64,000 bases of DNA from Pyrocephalus nanus (GCA_038380795.1 CM076263.1:15001-79000); one strand, 5' to 3'; shown: positions 46,643 to 60,601, counted from the stretch's first letter. Numbers and translations: made by a program. Notes: a model not told the origin generated them from the sequence alone.

Positions 46643-49125
46643 CCTCCTAAACAGCCCAGCAGGTTTCTGGGGGAACCCGAATTATTTCTGCAGTTCACAA
46701 GCTGCACGTCCCTAAAGCATTCCCTTGGGAACACTAAGCTTTCCACAAGCATTTTCTACTTCAATTTGGACTTCCAGCACATTTAAAGACAATTTAAATC
46801 AGAATGAAGGGACTTGATGACAACACAGCATTGGGTCAGGGACATCAGGACACTCAAACCATACTCACTGTGGACTCTCCAGCCCCAGCACTCCTGGAGC
46901 CTCCTCATTTCCCATACACACTCACTTGTATTTCAAGGACTCCCATCAGGAAATGGATCCCCGTTCCCAGAAGCAAATCTCAAGGGTCTTTTTACAACCT
47001 GCAAACCACAAGAATGACCAAGGGCAGCTTCTGGCAGAGGACACAAAGAGGATTGTGGGGATCAGACACCTTGACCTGGGAGGGCTCCAGCTTTCACCTG
47101 CCATCCCCAAGCAGTTCTAGATTTTCATGCTGCTTTGCTTCACAGGCCTTTTCTGCCAAGCTCACTGCTGGAGGATTTTGTCTGGTCTTGAGACGTGTCT
47201 TACAAAGCTGAGCTTTATGAGAACTGAGGCACTTTTCATTATTCCTGACTCTTCCAGGGCTGCACTTGCCAGGATCCTTTGGGCACAAGGGAGCTTCCAG
47301 ACTGCCCCAAACCTTCACAGCCCACTTGCTCTTCTTACCACAGCTGGACCTGGTGAGTGTCCCTTCAGAAAGAGAAGGCAATGAACCTTTCTGAAACCAG
47401 AACCTCCCCAGCTTTGCTTTCCCATTCCATGTTTTGTTCCCTACACAACTGAGGCCCTTTCAGGCCTTGCCCAGTGGCAGCCAAGGAATCCAACCCAAGA
47501 ACCTGCCAGGGAGCAGCGTCTGTGCCACAGCAGCAGCATTCCAGGCCTGGCACTGCCGACCCTCCGCTTCTCCCAACAGCTCCAGTGGCATCACAACTTG
47601 TCCCGAAGGCAGAAAGGCTCCTTTTGGGAGCACCATGAGCCATCTATACTGTAGCGCTGGAATTCCATCTCCTGAACAAGCTGGGAGAAGCAGGGAACAA
47701 ACCAGGACCTTACAGGTCAATTAGGGACACCAAACAGCAGCTCCAAGAAAGGTACTGAGTCAACACCTCACCAAAGACACACGACAGCAAGGCCTAACAC
47801 CTAGACAATCATTTCAGTTTTCAATTTATAAAGTCAAACTAAAGTAAAGCTTTTCAGACACTTGGGAAGACTCAATCCCATTGTAACCAGTTTGTGGGAC
47901 TCATTCCCAGCCTCCTGAGGTTCATTTCCCACCTCACTCGTGGCTGCACTAGACCTGGCTACACACACACACACATAAAAGGAGCTGCTGCAACTTGTCC
48001 AGTTTCCTGCTTCTCCTTGAAACTCCTCCAGCTGTTTGCCCAGCTCTCCAGGGTCCATTCCTTTGCCCACTGGACTTGTTCCCAGGGCTGCCAGGGCCAC
48101 CCTGGGCTCTCACCTGCCCTCACACTGAGTGACCTTTCCCAGCCCCGAGTCCATCCAGCACTGACCGAGCTGCTGGGGGCTGCAGTTCTCTCTGCTCCTT
48201 CCCTTCCTCTGCCTGGAGAACACCCCTTCCAGCTCCTGCACCCCCACCTCTTACCTCCCAGAAAAGCAGAGCTGCGTCCTCCTGGATCCTCCAGCTGGAC
48301 GCTGCTGGCTCTGTGCAGCTCCCACCCTGCAGCAGGGATGGCAAAGGGAGCTGGGACACCACTGCCCCCAAACCTGCCCAGGCTCCAGCTGCTGCACACA
48401 CCTGCCGTTGTGCCCACGGGCAAGGCACTTGAGGAAACAACTCCTCACAAGTCACAGGATAATAGGAACAGTTGAAACAAACCCAATCCAACACATCAGA
48501 TACAGATTTATGGGATCTGATAAATGAGCAAGGTATCAAATCCTGACTGCCTCGAGAGACAGAACTGTGGCTAAGCAGAAATCTCTCCCCCACGGCCCCC
48601 TCACGCTCCACCCCCAGCCCACAGGGCAGCTGGGCAGCCCCGGCGCAGCCGATCCCGCAGTCTCCGGGAACTGCCACAATTCCTATGGGTGCGTCCACCC
48701 GCAGGGGAGGCTGCGGGGCGGCTACAAGAGGCTCCTGCTGGCCAGACTCTGACCAACAGAGCCGGCTTTAGGCCAGGCCTGGCACTATCCGGCTGTGGGT
48801 ATGGGCAGCTTCTCGGGAGCTCCAAGTTGGCCACCCCTGGAGCGCTGGCCGGGTGCCCCAGCAGGGCCAAGGGTGGAGGGCACGGAACAGCTGCACACAC
48901 CTGGCCTGCCTTTCTCCAGCAACACTCACACCAACTGCACACTTCAGCCAGGGCACCTGAGCACAGGCAGCCTTCACCCTGTTCCTCAGGGGCAGCAGCC
49001 CCTGGGCAGCAACTCTCGGGGAACTTCTCATCCTTTCCCTTCGCTCCTTTGATCCCTGGTCAGGATAGACACATGCAAGAAACAACTTCTTGGAGGAGAT
49101 GCCATAGACAACAACTCCCTATTGT

Positions 49126-49608
49126 TCATAAAATCAGTGTAATTACTATGATTAGTGGATGAAATAAAGTCTTCAAAAACTTCCTATCCGATGGTGAGAA
49201 TGCTGTAAATATATCCCCCCAGGAGTGAGCAGTGAGTTGTTCTACCTGATGCCCAAAGGTCACCAATGGACCTCCTCTACTTACTGTTTGCATTTGGTGA
49301 TCAAGTCTCATCCAGCCACCCTCCAGGGGGGCAGGTAAACTTGCCCTGCCTGCCCTGCCCAGGGAAAGGGAACTGACCCCAGTGTTCCTCAGCACAAGGC
49401 AGCCCTTGGAAATATCCACTGCCATTCCACAGTCAGGGAAAGCAACAAGCACTCCACAAGGCTGCTGTGGCACAGGACCAATCTGAAGCTCAGCTTTTCT
49501 CTTTACCACTTCACCTTGTTTGCCACCTCGTTCTATCATCAAAACTTGCTGTCCTTGCACCTTTTTAGGCTGACCATGAGTTGAAGAGGCCTCCGCTCCA
49601 GCACCCAC
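49126..49608 (-). pseudogene. Possible env-like remnant, block 8 copy
   Basis: The G-type translation is identical to block 5. Confidence 0.35.
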
Positions 49609-49868
49609 ATGGGCCTGAGCCCTTTGACAAGATCCATTTTTCCAAGGAATTCAAAGCTCCACCTGAGGGCCATGGGCTTTTCTCACCCACCCTTGTGCTG
49701 GAGCTTGGCCTTCATCTCACTCTGCCTTCACTTCTTGCAGTGGCTGCACCATTTCCTGCCCTGCCTTGGCTGGAGCTCAGCATCCTGATCCCATCCCTGC
49801 CAGCCCCCGGAACCGCTGACTCAGCAATGGGGGGCCCTCCATTGCCAAGTGCACGGTCCCGTCGGGGC

Positions 49869-50419
49869 TCATGGGGGGAGCAGGAGGTCAAAGGCTCCAG
49901 CCCTCCTGGGACAACCTTCCACCACTACAACCAACAAAGGAGCCTCTCCAGCCCTGCCTCCGAAAGCATCCTGAACAAACCCAGTCCAGCTCCACGGGAC
50001 AAACTGCTCCCTGTCTGCCCAGTCCAATCTGATCCCAGAGGCTCCCAGCTCATGCAGCCCAACTGCCCAGGAGATCACAGACTCCCTGGTCTTTGCTTTA
50101 AACCTCTCCAGAACACCAGCAAGTTCAGGCTGAGTAAAATCCTCCACCACATCAGGCCTGACGGGATAACCATCGGGGTCACCTTCCACTTTCCCTCCTG
50201 TTATTTGCTGTGCTTCAGCAAACACTTCACCCTCTGAAACACGCTCTAAAGCAGTTAAATCACAAGCATCTCCACCCCAGTTTTTTGGATCCCAACCTAT
50301 CCCTGCCTCTGCAGTCACAGCATGCACTGGTTTACTTGACCACTTTGCTTCTCATATTTATATTGGGCTACCTGGAGAGTCACTTCTGCTACTGTTTGAC
50401 AACTGTCTAACTTGGCCCT
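49869..50419 (-). pseudogene. Endogenous-retrovirus gag-like remnant, block 8 copy
   Basis: G-type copy with GTG at 50327. Confidence 0.55.
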
Positions 50420-50740
50420 TCATAGGCCACACTGTTTTCCACTGGTCCACACCACAGGAACAACTGCATCTGCCGCTTCAGTTGGGACGGTGCTGCTGAC
50501 GGGAGTTACTTCCTGCACAAGAAGAGCTGCTGCTCTCACACATTTAGTTTCAGCAACTACAGTTTCCATCTCCCCATTTTCCAAGTTCATTTCTGCCTCA
50601 ACTTGTCCAACCAATCTCTTCCGAGCAAAGGTTTAGGGGAGCTTGCAAATTAACCAACCGAGGAATTACCCAGTGTTTTCCCGGTTTAACCCCTGTCACA
50701 CCAACCACCTTCACAGTGCCATCGCTTAATTCTTAAGAAA

Positions 50741-52054
50741 GGGGGGGAGAGAAAAAGGGGGGAAGAGAAAAAGGGGGGACGAGAAAAAGGGGGGACGAGA
50801 AAAAGGGGGGACGAGAAAAAGGGGGGACAAGAAAAGGGGGGACGAGAAAAAGGGGGGACAAGAAAAGGGGGGACGAGCAAAAGGGGGGACGCGAGAAAGG
50901 GGGGACGCGAGAAAGGGGGGACGCGAGAAAGGGGGGACGCGAGAAAGGGGGGACGCGAAAAAGGGGGACGAGAAGAAGGGGGACGAGAAGAAGGGGGACA
51001 AGAAAAGGGGGGACGAGAAAAGGGGGGACGAGAAAAGGGGGGACGAGAAAAGAGGGGACGAGAAAAGGGCGGAAAAGAAGAAGGGGGGACGAGAAGAAGA
51101 GGGGACGAGAAAAAGGGGGGCCGAGAAAAAGAGGGGACGAGAAAAAGGGGGGCCGAGCAAAAGGGGGGACGAGCAAAAGGGGGGAGAGAAAAAGGGGGGA
51201 CGAGAAAAAGGGGGGACGAGAAAAAGGGGGGACGAGAAGAACGGGGACGAGAAGAAGGGGGACGAGAAAAAGGGGGGACGAGAAAAAGGGGGGACGAGAA
51301 AAAGGAGGGACGAGAAAAGGGGGGACGAGAAAAAGGGGGGACGCGAGAAAGTTGGGACGCGAGAAAGGGGGGACGCGAGAAAGGGGGGACGAGCAAAAGG
51401 GGGGACAAGCAAAAGGGGGGACGCGAAAAAGGGGGGATGCGAAAAAGGGGGGACGCGAAAAAGGGGGGACGCGAAAAAGGAAGGACGAGAAGAAGGGGGG
51501 ACGAGAAGAAGGGGGGACGCGAAAAAGGAAGGACGAGAAGAAGGGGGGACGCGAAAAAGGGGGGACGAGAGAAAGAGGGGCCAAGAAAAGGGGGGACGAG
51601 AAAAAGGGGGAACGAGAAGAAGGGGGAACGAGAAGAAGGGGGAACGAGAAGAAGGGGGACGAGAAAAGGGGGGACGAGAAAAGGGGGGACGAGAAAAGGG
51701 GGGACGAGAAAAGGGGGGACGAGAAAAGCGGGGACGAGAAAAGGGGGGAAAAGAAGAAGGGGGGACGAGAAAAAGGGGGACGAGAAAAAGGGGGGACGCG
51801 AAAAAGGAAGGACGAGAAGAAGGGGGGACGCGAAAAAGGGGGGACGCGAAAAAGGGGGGACGCGAAAAAGGGGGACGAGAAGAAGGGGGACGAGAAGAAG
51901 GGGGACGAGAAAAGGGGGGACGAGAAAAGGGGGGACGAGAAAAAGGGGAGACGAGAAAAAGGGGGGACGAGAAAAAGGGGGGAAGAAATAAAGGGGGGAA
52001 GAAAAAAAGGGGGGAAGAAAAAAAGGGGGGAAGAAAAAAAGGGGGGAAGAAAAA
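50741..52054. repeat. Purine minisatellite array 9 (short, 1,314 bp)
   Basis: It has the same length and order as arrays 6 and 7. The one change I can see is GACGAGAAAA near 50780, where they have GACGATAAAA. Confidence 0.92.
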
Positions 52055-54537
52055 CCTCCTAAACAGCCCAGCAGGTTTCTGGGGGAACCCGAATTATTTC
52101 TGCAGTTCACAAGCTGCACGTCCCTAAAGCATTCCCTTGGGAACACTGAGCTTTCCACAAGCATTTTCTACTTCAATTTGGACTTCCAGCACATTTAAAG
52201 ACAATTTAAATCAGAATGAAGGGACTTGATGACAACACAGCATTGGGTCAGGGACATCAGGACACTCAAACCATACTCACTGTGGACTCTCCAGCCCCAG
52301 CACTCCTGGAGCCTCCTCATTTCCCATACACACTCACTTGTATTTCAAGGACTCCCATCAGGAAATGGATCCCCGTTCCCAGAAGCAAATCTCAAGGGTC
52401 TTTTTACAACCTGCAAACCACAAGAATGACCAAGGGCAGCTTCTGGCAGAGGACACAAAGAGGATTGTGGGGATCAGACACCTTGACCTGGGAGGGCTCC
52501 AGCTTTCACCTGCCATCCCCAAGCAGTTCTAGATTTTCATGCTGCTTTGCTTCACAGGCCTTTTCTGCCAAGCTCACTGCTGGAGGATTTTGTCTGGTCT
52601 TGAGACGTGTCTTACAAAGCTGAGCTTTATGAGAACTGAGGCACTTTTCATTATTCCTGACTCTTCCAGGGCTGCACTTGCCAGGATCCTTTGGGCACAA
52701 GGGAGCTTCCAGACTGCCCCAAACCGTCACAGCCCACTTGCTCTTCTTACCACAGCTGGACCTGGTGAGTGTCCCTTCAGAAAGAGAAGGCAATGAACCT
52801 TTCTGAAACCAGAACCTCCCCAGCTTTGCTTTCCCATTCCATGTTTTGTTCCCTACACAACTGAGGCCCTTTCAGGCCTTGCCCAGTGGCAGCCAAGGAA
52901 TCCAACCCAAGAACCTGCCAGGGAGCAGCGTCTGTGCCACAGCAGCAGCATTCCAGGCCTGGCACTGCCGACCCTCCGCTTCTCCCAACAGCTCCAGTGG
53001 CATCACAACTTGTCCCGAAGGCAGAAAGGCTCCTTTTGGGAGCACCATGAGCCATCTATACTGTAGCGCTGGAATTCCATCTCCTGAACAAGCTGGGAGA
53101 AGCAGGGAACAAACCAGGACCTTACAGGTCAATTAGGGACACCAAACAGCAGCTCCAAGAAAGGTACTGAGTCAACACCTCACCAAAGACACACGACAGC
53201 AAGGCCTAACACCTAGACAATCATTTCAGTTTTCAATTTATAAAGTCAAACTAAAGTAAAGCTTTTCAGACACTTGGGAAGACTCAATCCCATTGTAACC
53301 AGTTTGTGGGACTCATTCCCAGCCTCCTGAGGTTCATTTCCCACCTCACTCGTGGCTGCACTAGACCTGGCTACACACACACACACATAAAAGGAGCTGC
53401 TGCAACTTGTCCAGTTTCCTGCTTCTCCTTGAAACTCCTCCAGCTGTTTGCCCAGCTCTCCAGGGTCCATTCCTTTGCCCACTGGACTTGTTACCAGGGC
53501 TGCCAGGGCCACCCTGGGCTCTCACCTGCCCTCACACTGATTGACCTTTCCCAGCCCCGAGTCCATCCAGCACTGACCGAGCTGCTGGGGGCTGCAGTTC
53601 TCTCTGCTCCTTCCCTTCCTCTGCCTGGAGAACACCCCTTCCAGCTCCTGCACCCCCACCTCTTACCTCCCAGAAAAGCAGAGCTGCGTCCTCCTGGATC
53701 CTCCAGCTGGACGCTGCTGGCTCTGTGCAGCTCCCACCCTGCAGCAGGGATGGCAAAGGGAGCTGGGACACCACTGCCCCCAAACCTGCCCAGGCTCCAG
53801 CTGCTGCACACACCTGCTGTTGTGCCCACGGGCAAGGCACTTGAGGAAACAACTCCTCACAAGTCACAGGATAATAGGAACAGTTGAAACAAACCCAATC
53901 CAACACATCAGATACAGATTTATGGGATCTGATAAATGAGCAAGGTATCAAATCCTGACTGCCTCGAGAGACAGAACTGTGGCTAAGCAGAAATCTCTCC
54001 CCCACGGCCCCCTCACGCTCCACCCCCAGCCCACAGGGCAGCTGGGCAGCCCCGGCGCAGCCGATCCCGCAGTCTCCGGGAACTGCCACAATTCCTATGG
54101 GTGCGTCCACCCGCAGGGGAGGCTGCGGGGCGGCTACAAGAGGCTCCTGCTGGCCAGACTCTGACCAACAGAGCCGGCTTTAGGCCAGGCCTGGCACTAT
54201 CCGGCTGTGGGTATGGGCAGCTTCTCGGGAGCTCCAAGTTGGCCACCCCTGGAGCGCTGGCCGGGTGCCCCAGCAGGGCCAAGGGTGGAGGGCACGGAAC
54301 AGCTGCACACACCTGGCCTGCCTTTCTCCAGCAACACTCACACCAACTGCACACTTCAGCCAGGGCACCTGAGCACAGGCAGCCTTCACCCTGTTCCTCA
54401 GGGGCAGTAGCCCCTGGGCAGCAACTCTCGGGGAACTTCTCATCCTTTCCCTTCGCTCCTTTGATCCCTGGTCAGGATAGACACATGCAAGAAACAACTT
54501 CTTGGAGGAGATGCCATAGACAACAACTCCCTATTGT

Positions 54538-55020
54538 TCATAAAATCAGTGTAATTACTATGATTAGTGGATGAAATAAAGTCTTCAAAAACTTCCTATC
54601 CGATGGTGAGAATGCTGTAAATATATCCCCCCAGGAGTGAGCAGTGAGTTGTTCTACCTGATGCCCAAAGGTCCCCAATGGACCTCCTCTACTTACTGTT
54701 TGCATTTGGTGATCAAGTCTCATCCAGCCACCCTCCAGGGGGGCAGGTAAACTTGCCCTGCCTGCCCTGCCCAGGGAAAGGGAACTGACCCCAGTGTTCC
54801 TCAGCACAAGGCAGCCCTTGGAAATATCCACTGCCATTCCACAGTCAGGGAAAGCAACAAGCACTCCACAAGGCTGCTGTGGCACAGGACCAATCTGAAG
54901 CTCAGCTTTTCTCTTTACCCCTTCACCTTGTTTGCCACCTCGTTCTATCATCAAAACTTGCTGTCCTTGCACCTTTTTAGGCTGACCATGAGTTGAAGAG
55001 GCCTCCGCTGCAGCACCCAC
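54538..55020 (-). pseudogene. Possible env-like remnant, block 9 copy
   Basis: The V-type translation is identical to block 7. Confidence 0.35.
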
Positions 55021-55280
55021 ATGGGCCTGAGCCCTTTGACAAGATCCATTTTTCCAAGGAATTCAAAGCTCCACCTGAGGGCCATGGGCTTTTCTCACCC
55101 ACCCTTGTGCTGGAGCTTGGCCTTCATCTCACTCTGCCTTCACTTCTTGCAGTGGCTGCACCATTTCCTGCCCTGCCTTGGCTGGAGCTCAGCATCCTGA
55201 TCCCATCCCTGCCAGCCCCCGGAACCGCTGACTCAGCAATGGGGGGCCCTCCATTGCCAAGTGCACGGTCCCGTCGGGGC

Positions 55281-55831
55281 TCATGGGGGGAGCAGGAGGT
55301 CAAAGGCTCCAGCCCTCCTGGGACAACCCTCCACCACTACAACCAACAAAGGAGCCTCTCCAGCCCTGCCTCCGAAAGCATCCTGAACAAACCCAGTCCA
55401 GCTCCACGGGACAAACTGCTCCCTGTCTGCCCAGTCCAATCTGATCCCAGAGGCTCCCAGCTCATGCAGCCCAACTGCCCAGGAGATCACAGACTCCCTG
55501 GTCTTTGCTTTAAACCTCTCCAGAACACCAGCAAGTTCAGGCTGAGTAAAATCCTCCACCACATCAGGCCTGACGGGATAACCATCGGGGTCACCTTCCA
55601 CTTTCCCTCCTGTTATTTGCTGTGCTTCAGCAAACACTTCACCCTCTGAAACACGCTCTAAAGCAGTTAAATCACAAGCATCTCCACCCCAGTTTTTTGG
55701 ATCCCAACCTATCCCTGCCTCTGCAGTCACAGCATGCATTGGTTTACTTGACCACTTTGCTTCTCATATTTATATTGGGCTACCTGGAGAGTCACTTCTG
55801 CTACTGTTTGACAACTGTCTAACTTGGCCCT
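55281..55831 (-). pseudogene. Endogenous-retrovirus gag-like remnant, block 9 copy
   Basis: V-type copy with ATG at 55739. Confidence 0.55.
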
Positions 55832-56152
55832 TCATAGGCCACACTGTTTTCCACTGGCCCACACCACAGGAACAACTGCATCTGCCGCTTCAGTTGGGAC
55901 GGTGCTGCTGACGGGAGTTACTTCCTGCACAAGAAGAGCTGCTGCTCTCACACATTTAGTTTCAGCAACTACAGTTTCCATCTCCCCATTTTCCAAGTTC
56001 ATTTCTGCCTCAACTTGTCCAACCAATCTCTTCCGAGCAAAGGTTTAGGGGAGCTTGCAAATTAACCAACCGAGGAATTACCCAGTGTTTTCCCAGTTTA
56101 ACCCCTGTCACACCAACCACCTTCACAGTGCCATCGCTTAATTCTTAAGAAA

Positions 56153-59100
56153 GGGGGGGAGAGAAAAAGGGGGGAAGAGAAAAAGGGGGGACGATAAAAA
56201 GGGGGGACGAGAAAAAGGGGGGACACGAAAAAGGGGGGACGAGAAAAAGGGGGGACGAGAAAAAGGGGGGACGAGAAAAAGGGGGGACGAGAAAAAGGGG
56301 GGACGAGCAAAAGGGGGGACGCGAGAAAGGGGGGACGCGAGAAAGGGAGGACGCGAAAAAGGGGGGACGAGAGAAAGGAGGGACGAGAAAGGGGAGACGA
56401 AAAAAAGGGGGAACGAGAAGAAGGGGGACGAGAAGAAGGGGGACGAGAAAAGGGGGGACGAGAAAAGGGGGGACGAGAAAAGGGGGGACGAGAAAAGGGG
56501 GGACGAGAAAAGGGGGGACGAGAAAAGGGGGGACGCGAGAAAGGGGGGACGCGAAAAGGGGGGACGAGAAAAGGGGGGACGAGAAAAGGGAGGACGAGAA
56601 AAGCGGGGACGAGAAAAAGGGGGGACGAGAAAAAGGGGGGACGAGAAAAAGGGGGGACGAGAAAAAGGGGGGACGAGAAAAGCGGGGACGAGAAAAGGGG
56701 GGACGAGAAAAGGGGGGACGAGAAAAAGGAGGGAAGCGAGAAAGGTGGGACGCGAGAAAGGGGGGACGCGAGAAAGGGGGGACGCGAGAAAGGGGGGACG
56801 AGAAGAAGGGGGGACGCGAAAAAGGAAGGACGAGAAGAAGGGGGACGAGAAGAAGGGGGACGAGAAGAAGGGGGACGAGAAAAGGGGGGACGAGAAAAGG
56901 GGGGACGAGAAAAGAGGGGACGAGAAAAGGGCGGAAAAGAAGAAGGGGGGACGAGAAGAAGAGGGGACGAGAAAAAGGGGGGCCGAGAAAAAGGGGGGCC
57001 GAGAAAAAGGGGGGCCGAGAAAAAGGGGGGCCGAGAAAAAGGGGGGCCGAGAAAAAGGGGGGCCGAGAAAAAGGGGGGCCGAGAAAAAGAAGGGACGAGA
57101 AAAAGGGGGAACGAGAAAAAGGGGGGACGAGAAAAAGGGGGGACGAGCAAAAGGGGGGACGAGCAAAAGGGGGGCCGAGAAAAAGGGGGGACGAGAAAAA
57201 GGGGGGACGCGAAAAAGGAAGGACGAGAAGAAGGGGGGACGCGAAAAAGGAAGGACGAGAAGAAGGGGGGACGCGAAAAAGGGGGGACACGAAAAAGGGG
57301 GGACGCGAAAAAGGGGGACGAGAAGAAGGGGGACGAGAAGAAGGGGGACGAGAAGAAGGGGGACGAGAAGAAGGGGGACGAGAAGAAGGGGGACGAGAAG
57401 AAGGGTACGAGAAGAAGGGGGATGAGAAAAGGGGGACGAGAAAAGGGGGGACGAGAAAAGGGGGGACGAGAAAAGAGGGGACGAGAAAAGGGCGGAAAAG
57501 AAGAAGGGGGGACGAGAAGAAGAGGGGACGAGAAGAAGAGGGGACGAGAAAAAGGGGGGCCGAGAAAAAGGGGGGCCGAGAAAAAGGGGGGCCGAGAAAA
57601 AGGGGGGACGAGAAAAAGGGGGGACGAGAAAAAGGGGGGACGAGCAAAAGGGGGGACGAGCAAAAGGGGGGCCGAGAAAAAGGGGGGACGAGAAAAAGGG
57701 GGGACGCGAAAAAGGAAGGACGAGAAGAAGGGGGGACGCGAAAAAGGAAGGACGAGAAGAAGGGGGGACGCGAAAAAGGGGGGACACGAAAAAGGGGGGA
57801 CGCGAAAAAGGGGGACGAGAAGAAGGGGGACGAGAAGAAGGGGGACGAGAAGAAGGGGGACGAGAAGAAGGGGGATGAGAAAAGGGGGACGAGAAAAGGG
57901 GGGACGAGAAAAGGGGGGACGAGAAAAGAGGGGACGAGAAAAGGGCGGAAAAGAAGAAGGGGGGACGAGAAGAAGAGGGGACGAGAAAAAGGGGGGCCGA
58001 GAAAAAGGGGGGACGAGAAAAAGGGGGGACGAGAAAAAGGGGGGCCGAGAAAAAGGGGGGACGAGAAAAAGGGGGGACGAGAAAAAGGGGGGACGAGCAA
58101 AAGGGGGGACGAGAAAAAGGGGGGACGAGAAAAAGGGGGGACGAGAAAAAGGGGGGACGAGAAAAAGGGGGGACGAGAAAAAGGGGGGACGAGAAGAAGG
58201 GGGACGAGAAAAGGGGGGAAGATAAAAAGGGGGGACGCGAGAAAGGTGGGACGCGAGAAAGGGGGGACGCGAGAAAGGGGGGACGCGAGAAAGGGGGGAC
58301 GCGAGAAAGGGGGGACGCGAGAAAGGGGGGACGCGAGAAAGGGGGGACGAGCAAAAGGGGGGACGAGCAAAAGGGGGGACGAGAAAAAGGGGGGACGCGA
58401 AAAAGGGGGGACGCGAAAAAGGGGGACGAGAAGAAGGGGGACGAGAAGAAGGGGGACGAGAAGAAGGGGGACGAGAAGAAGGGGGACGAGAAGAAGGGTA
58501 CGAGAAGAAGGGGGATGAGAAAAGGGGGACGAGAAAAGGGGGGACGAGAAAAGGGGGGACGAGAAAAGAGGGGACGAGAAAAGGGCGGAAAAGAAGAAGG
58601 GGGGACGAGAAGAAGAGGGGACGAGAAGAAGAGGGGACGAGAAAAAGGGGGGCCGAGAAAAAGGGGGGCCGAGAAAAAGGGGGGCCGAGAAAAAGGGGGG
58701 ACGAGAAAAAGGGGGGACGAGAAAAAGGGGGGACGAGAAAAAGGGGGGACGAGAAAAAGGGGGGACGAGCAAAAGGGGGGACGAGCAAAAGGGGGGCCAA
58801 GAAAAAGGGGGGACGAGAAAAAGGGGGGACGCGAAAAAGGAAGGACGAGAAGAAGGGGGGACGCGAAAAAGGAAGGACGAGAAGAAGGGGGGACGCGAAA
58901 AAGGGGGGACACGAAAAAGGGGGGACGCGAAAAAGGGGGACGAGAAGAAGGGGGACGAGAAGAAGGGGGACGAGAAGAAGGGGGACGAGAAGAAGGGGGA
59001 CGAGAAGAAGGGGGATGAGAAAAGGGGGACGAGAAAAGGGGGGACGAGAAAAGGGGGGACGAGAAAAGAGGGGACGAGAAAAGGGCGGAAAAGAAGAAGG

Positions 59101-60601
59101 GGGGACGAGAAGAAGAGGGGACGAGAAAAAGGGGGGCCGAGAAAAAGGGGGGACGAGAAAAAGGGGGGACGAGAAAAAGGGGGGCCGAGAAAAAGGGGGG
59201 ACGAGAAAAAGGGGGGACGAGAAAAAGGGGGGACGAGCAAAAGGGGGGACGAGAAAAAGGGGGGACGAGAAAAAGGGGGGACGAGAAAAAGGGGGGACGA
59301 GAAAAAGGGGGGACGAGAAGAAGGGGGACGAGAAAAGGGGGGAAGATAAAAAGGGGGGACGCGAGAAAGGTGGGACGCGAGAAAGGGGGGACGCGAGAAA
59401 GGGGGGACGCGAGAAAGGGGGGACGCGAGAAAGGGGGGACGCGAGAAAGGGGGGACGCGAGAAAGGGGGGACGAGCAAAAGGGGGGACGAGCAAAAGGGG
59501 GGACGAGAAAAAGGGGGGACGCGAAAAAGGGGGGACGCGAAAAAGGGGGGACGCGAAAAAGGGGGGACGCGAAAAAGGGGGGACGCGAAAAAGGAAGGAC
59601 GAGAAGAAGGGGGACGAGAAGAAGGGGGACGAGAAGAAGGGGGACGAGAGAAAGGGGGGACGAGAGAAAGGGGGGACTCGAAAAAGGGGGGACGCGAAAA
59701 AGGGGGGACGAGAAAAAGGGGGGACGAGAAAAAGGGGGGACGAGAAAAAGGGGGGACGAGAAAAAGGGGGGACGAGAAATAGGGGGGACGAGAAAAAGGG
59801 GGGACGAGAGAAAGGGGGGACGAGAAAAAGGGGCGACGAGAAAAAGGGGGGACGAGAAAAAGGGGGGACGAGAAGAAGGGGGACGAGAAGAAGGGGGACG
59901 AGAAAAGGGGGGGACGAGAAAAAGGGGGGACGAGAAAAAGGGGGGACGAGAAAAAGGGGGGACGAGAAAAAGGGGGGACGAGAAAAGCGGGGACGAGAAA
60001 AAGGAAGGACGAGAAAAGGGGGGACGAGAAAAGGGGGGACGAGAAAAGGGGGGACGAGAAAAAGGGGGGACGCGAGAAAGGTGGGACGCAAGAAAGGGGG
60101 GACGCGAGAAAGGGGGGACGCGAGAAAGGGGGGACGCGAGAAAGGGGGGACGCGAAAAAGGGGGGACGCGAAAAAGGCGGGACGAGAAAAAGGAAGGACG
60201 AGAAGAAGGGGGGACGCGAAAAAGGAAGGACGAGAAGAAGGGGGGACGCGAAAAAGGGGGGACGCGAAAAAGGGGGGACGCGAAAAAGGGGGGACGCGAA
60301 AAAGGGGGGACGAGAAAAAGGGGGGACGAGAAAAAGGGGGGACGAGAGAAAGGGGGGACGAGAAAAAGGGGGACGAGAAGAAGGGGGACGAGAAGAAGGG
60401 GGACGAGAAAAGGGGGGACGAGAGAAAGGGGGGACGAGAGAAAGGGGGGAAGAGAAAAAGGGGGGACGAGAAAAAGGGGGGAAGAAAAAAGGGGGGAAGA
60501 AAAAAAGGGGGGAAGAAAAAAAGGGGGAAGAAAAAAAGGGGGGAAGAAAAAAAGGGGGGAAGAAAAAAAGGGGGGAAGAAAAAAAAAGGGGGGAAGAAAA
60601 A
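56153..60601. repeat. Purine minisatellite array 10 (longest, 4,449 bp)
   Basis: It resembles array 8 but is 1,108 bp longer. Interior markers appear twice: GGGTACGAG at 57403 and 58496, and GATAAAAAGG at 58221 and 59344. The extra length is therefore an internal direct duplication of about 1.1 kb. The minus strand is open for 1,537 codons in one frame and over 1,000 in each of the other two. Confidence 0.92.

Larger units (their letters stand above)
46643..50740. repeat. Macrosatellite block 8 (4,098 bp, G-type)
   Basis: It has G-type states throughout, plus one private change at 50446 (ACTGGTCCAC where the others have ACTGGCCCAC). It is followed by short array 9. Confidence 0.93.
52055..56152. 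repeat. Macrosatellite block 9 (4,098 bp, V-type)
   Basis: It has the same diagnostic states as block 7 and is followed by the longest array. Confidence 0.93.
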
